Shown: positions 58,189-64,000 of the stretch, one piece after another
Layout: every line of letters starts with the position of its first letter
Position numbering within the stretch: position 1 is the stretch's first letter
Assembly (NCBI RefSeq): GCF_030316855.1
Contig: NZ_JASZYR010000005.1
Span: forward strand, 1 to 64,000
Direction: 5' to 3'
Length of the DNA: 64,000 nt
Source of the DNA: Variovorax sp. J22P240
GTDB lineage: Bacteria; Pseudomonadota; Gammaproteobacteria; Burkholderiales; Burkholderiaceae_C
Position numbers and translations under genes: made by a program
The notes under the pieces: generated by a model
Seen by the model: the letters and a program-made list of their open reading frames with translations, nothing else
The model's database searches: none
What the model was told of the DNA's origin: nothing

Positions 58189-58194
58189 CAAAAT
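58189..58194 (+). promoter_or_regulatory. CAAAAT box for a leaderless transcript
   Basis: CAAAAT ends six bases before the ATG at 58201, inside GCAAAATGGCCCAATGGAC. It matches the string before the gene at 53150 in 18 of 19 positions. No ribosome site is present. Confidence 0.42.
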
Positions 58195-58200
58195 GGCCCA

Positions 58201-58746
58201 ATGGACGACATCGTCAAACAGGCGCTTGCCAAGTGGCCGAATGTGCCGCACTGCTACGGCTGGCTCGGGCTCGACGCACGGGGCAACTGGTACTTGCGCG
58301 ACGACCGCACGCAGGCCACCGGGCCGTTTCCCGTTGCCAAGGGCTCGCTGCTGCAGCACGAAAAGCTGATCGACTTCATCCAGCGCAACTACGAGCATGA
58401 CGCGCAGGGGCAGTGGTTCTTCCAGAACGGTCCGCAGCGCGTGTACGTCGAGCTTGAAGCCGCACCCTGGATCTGGCGGCTCGGCGGAGATTTCTCCGTC
58501 AACTCCCATTCGGGCCTGGCCGTCGAGCCATCGGCCTGCCTGCTCGACGAGGAGGGCAAGCTCTATCTGGTTGCGCCCATCGGGTTGGGCCTGATCCACA
58601 CGCAGGACACGGGCCTGGCCGCCGAGGCCGTCGAGCAGGGGCGTTGGGTGCCGGAAAACGTTCGCGCTGCGGATTTGCCTGCGCGCTTCGGGCACGTGAT
58701 GAGCCCGGCCGCGAGCCAGCCGGCCAAGCCCGCTGCGCCGGGCTGA
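58201..58746 (+). CDS. Conserved protein of unknown function (DUF2946-like)
   Basis: The 181-residue product begins MDDIVKQALAKWPNVPHCYG, continues WLGLDARGNWYLRDDRTQA, and has QRVYVELEAAPWIWRLGGDF in the middle. I recall similar Burkholderiales proteins annotated as a DUF2946-type family but am not sure of the number. The C-terminus (SPAASQPAKPAAPG) is a short disordered tail. No catalytic motif is seen. It is converged on by the cytochrome c5 gene, with a terminator between. Confidence 0.8.
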   Translation: MDDIVKQALAKWPNVPHCYGWLGLDARGNWYLRDDRTQATGPFPVAKGSLLQHEKLIDFIQRNYEHDAQGQWFFQNGPQRVYVELEAAPWIWRLGGDFSVNSHSGLAVEPSACLLDEEGKLYLVAPIGLGLIHTQDTGLAAEAVEQGRWVPENVRAADLPARFGHVMSPAASQPAKPAAPG

Positions 58747-58765
58747 GCGAAAACGGCGCAATGAA

Positions 58766-58792
58766 AAAGCCCGCAGGACGCGGGCTTTCTTG
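58766..58792. terminator. Bidirectional terminator between convergent genes
   Basis: AAAGCCCGC (58766-58774) and GCGGGCTTT (58780-58788) form a stem around AGGAC with A runs on one side and T on the other, so it can work for both the gene at 58201 and the convergent cytochrome c5 gene. Confidence 0.85.
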
Positions 58793-58810
58793 TCTGGGAG
58801 GCGGAGGTTC

Positions 58811-59464
58811 TTACTTGCCGTTCGTCGCGGTGGCGGCGGGAGCTGCCGGCGCCGCGGCGGGCGCAGGTGCCGCAGCATCGGCGGCGGCAGGTGCTGCAGC
58901 GGCCGCTTCGCCCGCCGCCGGGCGTTCGGGCGTCGGGAACTTGGCGCCCCCTGCATTGGCCAAGTAGGCCACGGCACGGCCGATTTCGAGGTCTTCGAAG
59001 TCTCCGCCGCCTTGCGGAGGCATCGCGCCCTTGCCCTTCAGCGCATGCTCGAGCAGCGTGGCAAAGCCCTGCCCAATGCGAGGGCCCCAGGCCGCAGCGT
59101 CGTTCAGGTGGGGTGCGCCGGGAATGCCCGGGCTGCCGTGACAAGCCACACACTGGGCCTTGAACACGGTTTCGCCGGTGGCGAGGGGACGGTTGGCATC
59201 GCGGATCTCGATGGAACCCACCTTCTTGAGGCGTTCTGCGATCTCGCGATCCCGGGCTTCCTTCGAAACCCCGTAGAGCGACATGCTGTCACCCTCTGCG
59301 GAACCCGAGGGATGGGTGCCGGAGACCACGTACGAAACGAGGGCTGCAATGATCAGGATGGGCGCAATGAAGGAGAAAAATACCGCCAGCAGCAGTTGCT
59401 TCGGGTTCTTGATCGGGCCGGTGTGGGCTTCTTCTGTCGCCTGGTAGTGCGGTTCTGCGCTCAT
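58811..59464 (-). CDS. Membrane-anchored cytochrome c5-type protein
   Basis: The 217-residue product has a single N-terminal membrane segment (residues ~24-46, LLLAVFFSFIAPILIIAALV) and a monohaem cytochrome c domain with KAQCVACHG and the axial-Met candidate in KGKGAMPPQGGG. The last 45 residues are almost only Ala, Pro and a few others. It probably carries electrons in the periplasm, perhaps to a terminal oxidase. It is converged on by the gene at 58201. Confidence 0.88.
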   Translation of the reverse strand: MSAEPHYQATEEAHTGPIKNPKQLLLAVFFSFIAPILIIAALVSYVVSGTHPSGSAEGDSMSLYGVSKEARDREIAERLKKVGSIEIRDANRPLATGETVFKAQCVACHGSPGIPGAPHLNDAAAWGPRIGQGFATLLEHALKGKGAMPPQGGGDFEDLEIGRAVAYLANAGGAKFPTPERPAAGEAAAAAPAAADAAAPAPAAAPAAPAATATNGK

Positions 59465-59543
59465 TGCGTCCTCGGTATCGGGGGCTTTTTTCGGATCAAC
59501 CGGCGATTATAGAGAGGCGCCCTGGGCGCCCCCCTTTCACCCG

Positions 59544-61040
59544 TCAATGTGTGGCCCAGCCGCCACCCAGCGTCTTGTACAGCGTCACCTGGTTCTGCAG
59601 CAGCGATTGCCGCGTCTGCGCCGTTGCAAGCTGCGACGTGAAGAGCGAGCGCTGGGCGTCGAGCAGGTCGAGTCCGCTGGCGATGCCGTTGCGATAACGC
59701 ATGTCCGACAGCCTGAAGCGCACCTCCTCGGCATTCGTCTGCGCCACGAGGGCGCGCAACTGATCGTCGAAGGTTGCGCGGCCCGCGAGGGCGTCGGCGA
59801 CTTCGCGGAATGCCGTCTGGATGGTCTTCTCGTACTGCGCCACCGCGATCTCGCGTCCAGCGCGTGCCGAGTCCAGGGTGGCCTGGTTGGCGCCCGCATT
59901 GAAGATCGGCAAGGTGATCTGCGGCGCAAACGCCCAGGCCTTCGATCCGCTCTTGAAGAGACCCGAGAACTCGGTGCTCGCCGTGCCGATGGACGAGGTC
60001 AGCGTGACGCGCGGGAAGAAGTTCGCACGTGCCGCGCCGATGTCGGCGTTGGCCGCGATCAGCTGTTGCTCGGCGGCGCGGATGTCCGGGCGTTCGCCCA
60101 GCAGGTCGGACGGCAGCCCGGCCGGCAGGTCCTGCATCGGCGCCAGGGCCTTGAGCCCTTCCTTGCTGCCTACGATCGCCTCGGGCGGCACCGGGGCACC
60201 GATCAATTGCGCGAGGGCGTTCTCGTTCTGCATGCGCACGCGCTGCTGCTGTGCATAGGCTGCGCGCGCCGTTTCCGCCTGCGATTCCGCGAACCGGAAG
60301 TCGATCTCCGACGAGACGCCGTTGTCGAAGCGCAGCTTCGTGAGTTTGAGCGACTCGTCGCGCGTCGCCATCGTCTGGCGTGTGATCTCGAGCACTTCGT
60401 CATCGCCCAGCACCGCGAGCCATCCGTTGGCCACGGCGGCGATCAGGCTGATCTGCGCCGCCTTGCGTGCTTCCTCGGTGGCGAGGTACTGCGCGAGCGC
60501 GGAGTCCTTGAGGCTGGCGATGCGGCCGAAGAAGTCGATCTCCCATGCCGTGAAGCCCAGCCCGACCGAGTAGCTTTCGGACACTCCCGGCCCGAGCAGC
60601 GATGGCCGCTGCCGAGTGCCGCTCGCAGTCGCGTCCACTGCCGGGAACAAGGCCGAGCGCTGGATCTGGAACTGCGCGCGCGCCTGCTCGATGTTGAGCA
60701 CCGAGATCCGCAGGTCACGATTGTTGGCCAGCGCCAGTTCGATCAGCTTCTGGAGCCGCGGATCCGTGAAGAAGTCCTGCCACGCAATCGTGGAAGTCAG
60801 CGGCTCCCCCGCACTCGAAGGCTGCGCATTCGGAAAAACCGCCGGCACCGGCGCCTCCGGCCGCTCGTACTTCGGAATCAGCGAACAACCGCTCATCAAA
60901 AGTGCCGCGCCAAGCGCAGCGAGCCGAGTTCGTGAAACACCGCGGAACCGGCTTTGCCGGGCCGCTGGTGTTGCCCCCTGCAAGGGGGTGGGCGTAGCGA
61001 CACGAAGTGCGCGAAGCCTGGGGGTGTACTTGGTCATCAT
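59544..61040 (-). CDS. RND efflux outer-membrane factor (NodT family), repeat-extended N-terminus
   Basis: The 498-residue product forms the outer-membrane channel of the pump. Two repeated OEP halves are visible (WQDFFTDPRLQKLIELALAN, RNGIASGLDLLDAQRSLFTS), and WEIDFFGRIASLKDSALAQY is typical. The expected lipoprotein signal RLAALGAALLMSGC, with lipid Cys at residue 52, is preceded by about 38 residues translated from repeat copy 7 (PRLRALRVATPT, GATPAARQSRFRGV). The ATG at 61040 overlaps the pump stop by 4 bases. No start codon lies nearer the signal, so the long N-region may be real or the protein may start at an unusual codon. Confidence 0.85.
   Translation of the reverse strand: MMTKYTPRLRALRVATPTPLQGATPAARQSRFRGVSRTRLAALGAALLMSGCSLIPKYERPEAPVPAVFPNAQPSSAGEPLTSTIAWQDFFTDPRLQKLIELALANNRDLRISVLNIEQARAQFQIQRSALFPAVDATASGTRQRPSLLGPGVSESYSVGLGFTAWEIDFFGRIASLKDSALAQYLATEEARKAAQISLIAAVANGWLAVLGDDEVLEITRQTMATRDESLKLTKLRFDNGVSSEIDFRFAESQAETARAAYAQQQRVRMQNENALAQLIGAPVPPEAIVGSKEGLKALAPMQDLPAGLPSDLLGERPDIRAAEQQLIAANADIGAARANFFPRVTLTSSIGTASTEFSGLFKSGSKAWAFAPQITLPIFNAGANQATLDSARAGREIAVAQYEKTIQTAFREVADALAGRATFDDQLRALVAQTNAEEVRFRLSDMRYRNGIASGLDLLDAQRSLFTSQLATAQTRQSLLQNQVTLYKTLGGGWATH
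60934..61026 (-). repeat. Interspersed ~95-bp element, copy 7
   Basis: On the minus strand it begins CCCCCAGGCTTCGCGCACTT about 14 bases past the pump gene stop and ends GGTTCCGCGGTGTTTC. It is in frame within the outer-membrane factor gene, between its first five codons and its lipoprotein signal. Confidence 0.87.
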
Positions 61041-64000
61041 GCTTCCTCGATCCCAGCCGCCTGCGCATGGCGCTTGTCGGCCTCGTGCTGGCGCTCGCTG
61101 CCCTTGAACAGGCTGCGCACGACCACGAAAAACACCGGCACAAAAATCACCGCGAGCGCCGTGCCGGTCAACATGCCGCCCAGCACGCCGGTGCCGATCG
61201 CGCGCTGGCTCGCCGAGCCCGCGCCCGTCGCCAGCACCAGCGGCAGCACGCCGAGGCCGAAGGCCAGCGAAGTCATCACGATCGGCCGGAACCGCAGGTG
61301 CGCCGCGGCCAGTGCCGACTCGATCACGCCCTTGCCCTGCGCCTGCAGGTCCTTGGCGAACTCGATGATCAGAATCGCGTTCTTCGCCGAGAGGCCGATG
61401 ATCGTGATCAGGCCCACCTGGAAGTACACGTCGTTCGCCAACGAGCGGAACAGCGTCGCCAGCAGCACGCCCAACACGCCCAGCGGCACCACCATGATCA
61501 CCGCCAGCGGGATTGTCCAGCTCTCGTACAACGCGGCCAGGCACAGGAACACCGCCAGGATCGCGAAGCCGTAGAGGATGATGGCCTGGGAGCCCGCGAG
61601 CTTTTCTTCGCGCGACTGGCCGGTCCATTCGTAGCCGAAGCCCGGGGGCAGTTGCGCGGCCAGCTTTTCCATCTCGGCCATCGCAGCGCCCGAGCTGAAA
61701 CCATGTGCCGCCGAGCCCGAAATGCGGATCGCCGGATAGCCGTTGTAGCGCACGGTCTGTTGAGCGCCCGTGATCCAGCGCGTCGTCGCAAAGGCCGACA
61801 GCGGCACGGGCAAGCCCTTGCTGTTGCTGGCGTTGAGCTTGAGCAGATCCTCGGGCTGCATCCGCGCCGGCGCATCGGCTTGCACCACCACCCGCTGCAG
61901 ACGACCCCGGTTGGGGAAGTCGTTCACGTAGGTCGAACCGAGGGCGGTCGACAGCGTGGTGTTGATCGCATCGAAGGTCACGCCCAGCGCATTCGCCTTG
62001 TCGCGGTCGATCTCGATCTGCAGCTGCGGCGCGTCTTCGAGCCCGTCCGGCCGCACCTGTGTGAGGATGGGGCTCTTGCTCGCCATGCCCAGCAACTGGT
62101 TGCGCGCATTCACCAGCGCCTCGTGGCCCGCGCCGGCGCGGTCCTGCAGGCGGAAGGTGAAGCCGCTCGCGTTGCCCAGTTCAGGAATGGGCGGTGGGCT
62201 CAGCGGATAGATGAAGGCGTCGCGCACACTGGAGAGCGCACCGAAGGCGCGCCCCGCGAGGGCATCGGCCGACTGGCTTTGCTCATGGCGCTTGTCCCAG
62301 TCCTTGAGCGTCACGAAGGCGAGACCGGCGTTCTGGCCCTGGCCCGAGAAGCTGAAGCCCAGCACCCCGACCATGCTCTGCACTTCAGGCTGCTTGAGGA
62401 TGTAGGCCTCGACGTCCTTGATCACCGACAGCATGCGTTCCTGCGTCGCGCCCGGCGGCAGCTGCACGTTGATGATGATGTTGCCCTGGTCTTCCTGCGG
62501 CAGGAAGGAGGTCGGCAACTGGCGGTACACGACCACGACCGCGCCGATGATCGCCGCGTAGATCACGAGGTAGCGTGCCGCGCGCTTGAGGATGCGCGCC
62601 ACCACGCTCTCGTAGCCCTTGGCCGTGCGCGAGAACCCACGATTGAACCAGCCGAAGAAGCCCTTCTTCTCGTGGTGATGGCCGGCTTCCACCGGCTTGA
62701 GCAAGGTCGCGCACAGCGCAGGCGTCAGCGACAGCGCCATGAAGGCCGAGAAGCCGATCGACGCCACCATCACCGCCGAGAACTGGCGGTAGATGTTGCC
62801 GGTGGAACCCGCGAAGAAGGCCAGCGGCACGAACACCGAGATCAGCACCACCGTCACACCGATGATGGCGCCCGAGATCTGCCGCATCGCCTTGCGTGTA
62901 GCTTCGAGCGGGGAGAGGCCTTCCTCGCTCATGATGCGCTCGACGTTCTCGACCACCACGATCGCATCGTCCACCACGATACCGATCACCAGCACCATGC
63001 CGAACATCGTCAGCACGTTGATCGAGAAACCCAGCGCAAGCAGCGTGGCGAAAGTGCCCAGCAGCGCGATCGGCACGACGATGGTAGGGATGATCGTGTA
63101 GCGCCAGTTCTGCAGGAACAGGAACATCACCAGGAACACCAGCGCCACGGCCTCGAACAGCGTCTTGACCACTTCGGTGATCGAGATGCTCACGAAGCGC
63201 GAGCTGTCGTAGGGGATGGTCCACTTCACGCCTTCGGGGAAGAAGCGCGAGAGTTCGTCCATCTTGGCGCGGATGGCCTTGGCCGAAGCCAGCGCATTGC
63301 CGTTCGGCGCGAGCTGGACGCCGATACCGACGGCCGGCTCGCCATTCAGGCGCGCCGACGTCGAATACGACTGGCCACCCAGCTCGATGCGCGCGACGTC
63401 GCGCAGCCGCACCGCCGAACCATCGGTGTTGGCGCGCAGCACGATGCTGCCGAACTGCTCGACCGTCGTGAGCTGGCCGTTGACCACCACGGTGGCGGCA
63501 ATGGCCTGGCCGGGCGAATTCGGCAAGTCGCCGATGATGCCGGAGGACACCTGCGCGTTCTGCGCCCTGATCGACGCGTTCACGTCGGCCGGCGACAGGT
63601 TGAAGCCCTGCAGCTTGGCCGGATCGATCCAGATGCGCATGGAGCGCTCGGTGCCGAACAGCTGCGCCTGGCCGATGCCGGGCACGCGCTGCAGTTCAGG
63701 CACCACGTTGCGCGCCGCGTAGTCGCCCAGCGCGATCGGGTCGTAGGCCGGGTTGTCCGACGAGAGGATCGTGAACAGCAGGAAGTTGTTGCGCGACTTG
63801 TCCACGCGCACGCCCTGCTGTGTCACCGCCGCCGGCAGGCGAGGGGTGGCGCGCGACAGGCGGTTTTGCACGTCCACCTGCGCGAGGTCGGGATTGGTGC
63901 CCGTCTCGAAGGTGATCGTGATCGTGCCGGTGCCGTCCGCCTGCGCGACCGACTCCATATAGATCAGACCCGGCGAGCCGTTCATCTCGCGCTCGATCAC
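61037..64000 (-). CDS. RND multidrug efflux pump (AcrB/MexB, HAE1 type), N-terminus cut by window
   Basis: The pump uses the proton gradient to expel hydrophobic compounds through a periplasmic adaptor and the outer-membrane factor. 987 residues are inside the window; about 60 N-terminal residues are missing. The proton-relay pair is Asp-Asp in LVIGIVVDDAIVVVENVERI; IRISGSAAHGFSSGAAM and SAKNAILIIEFAKDLQAQGK are further family segments. The adaptor gene is expected upstream, outside the window. The stop overlaps the outer-membrane factor ATG by 4 bases. Confidence 0.95.
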   Translation of the reverse strand: MIEREMNGSPGLIYMESVAQADGTGTITITFETGTNPDLAQVDVQNRLSRATPRLPAAVTQQGVRVDKSRNNFLLFTILSSDNPAYDPIALGDYAARNVVPELQRVPGIGQAQLFGTERSMRIWIDPAKLQGFNLSPADVNASIRAQNAQVSSGIIGDLPNSPGQAIAATVVVNGQLTTVEQFGSIVLRANTDGSAVRLRDVARIELGGQSYSTSARLNGEPAVGIGVQLAPNGNALASAKAIRAKMDELSRFFPEGVKWTIPYDSSRFVSISITEVVKTLFEAVALVFLVMFLFLQNWRYTIIPTIVVPIALLGTFATLLALGFSINVLTMFGMVLVIGIVVDDAIVVVENVERIMSEEGLSPLEATRKAMRQISGAIIGVTVVLISVFVPLAFFAGSTGNIYRQFSAVMVASIGFSAFMALSLTPALCATLLKPVEAGHHHEKKGFFGWFNRGFSRTAKGYESVVARILKRAARYLVIYAAIIGAVVVVYRQLPTSFLPQEDQGNIIINVQLPPGATQERMLSVIKDVEAYILKQPEVQSMVGVLGFSFSGQGQNAGLAFVTLKDWDKRHEQSQSADALAGRAFGALSSVRDAFIYPLSPPPIPELGNASGFTFRLQDRAGAGHEALVNARNQLLGMASKSPILTQVRPDGLEDAPQLQIEIDRDKANALGVTFDAINTTLSTALGSTYVNDFPNRGRLQRVVVQADAPARMQPEDLLKLNASNSKGLPVPLSAFATTRWITGAQQTVRYNGYPAIRISGSAAHGFSSGAAMAEMEKLAAQLPPGFGYEWTGQSREEKLAGSQAIILYGFAILAVFLCLAALYESWTIPLAVIMVVPLGVLGVLLATLFRSLANDVYFQVGLITIIGLSAKNAILIIEFAKDLQAQGKGVIESALAAAHLRFRPIVMTSLAFGLGVLPLVLATGAGSASQRAIGTGVLGGMLTGTALAVIFVPVFFVVVRSLFKGSERQHEADKRHAQAAGIEEA

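Overview
The window is a GC-rich bacterial chromosome segment that reads as a member of the Burkholderiales, most likely Comamonadaceae and close to Variovorax. The grounds are the protein sequences (for example L3, EF-Tu and the atp proteins), the EIIA-Man/HPr/EI operon, the dat-ybeD-lipB-lipA order, and the very high share of G or C at third codon positions. This placement is an inference from sequence feel, not from a search.

Layout. 1-8250: the end of tuf and a split S10 ribosomal-protein operon. rpsJ ends in a strong hairpin and is followed by two exported-protein genes, one with an HEWGH zinc-peptidase motif. A TATAAT promoter then restarts [40 protein letters not shown], which is closed by a second strong terminator. 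8264-12051: small redox and envelope genes (peroxiredoxin, GNAT, cytochrome b561-type protein, cytochrome c-prime, TlpA-like thioredoxin, a lipoprotein). 12162-14803: a three-gene regulatory PTS. 14914-17877: a Spy-like lipoprotein, a small membrane protein and an OmpR-type two-component system. 17852-26077: an AraC/FeaR-like regulator divergent from a complete Liv-type ABC importer, an aldehyde dehydrogenase and an NADP-dependent reductase. 26078-30399: an EamA exporter with its AraC regulator, and an anion permease overlapping an acyl-CoA synthetase. 30510-33418: lipoate genes. 33590-40750: the full atpIBEFHAGDC operon with a terminator. 40944-46980: a ROK regulator, a sugar ABC importer and a Gfo/Idh/MocA dehydrogenase. 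47081-53127: a four-gene ligase-associated DNA repair cassette (exonuclease, ATP-dependent ligase, Lhr-type helicase, PdeM). 53150-58746: a cyclic-nucleotide-binding protein, a TPM/TPM/LemA cluster and several small enzymes. 58811-64000: a cytochrome c5-type protein and an RND efflux pump with its outer-membrane factor, the pump gene running off the window.

A roughly 95-bp interspersed element occurs seven times (near 8.8, 10.8, 12.9, 15.4, 30.5, 45.7 and 61.0 kb). It usually starts within a few bases of a stop codon, always in the orientation of the gene it follows. In three places it appears to have been built into a reading frame: the C-terminus of LipA and the N-termini of a DUF4260-like protein and of the efflux outer-membrane factor.

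Other points of note are a lipB gene with no ATG/GTG/TTG start near its proper beginning, near-identical CAAAAT boxes exactly six bases before the ATG of two unrelated genes (candidate leaderless mRNAs), and candidate operators for the ROK and AraC regulators. No tRNA, rRNA, CRISPR array, prophage or transposase gene was seen. Every gap between genes is shorter than 300 bases.
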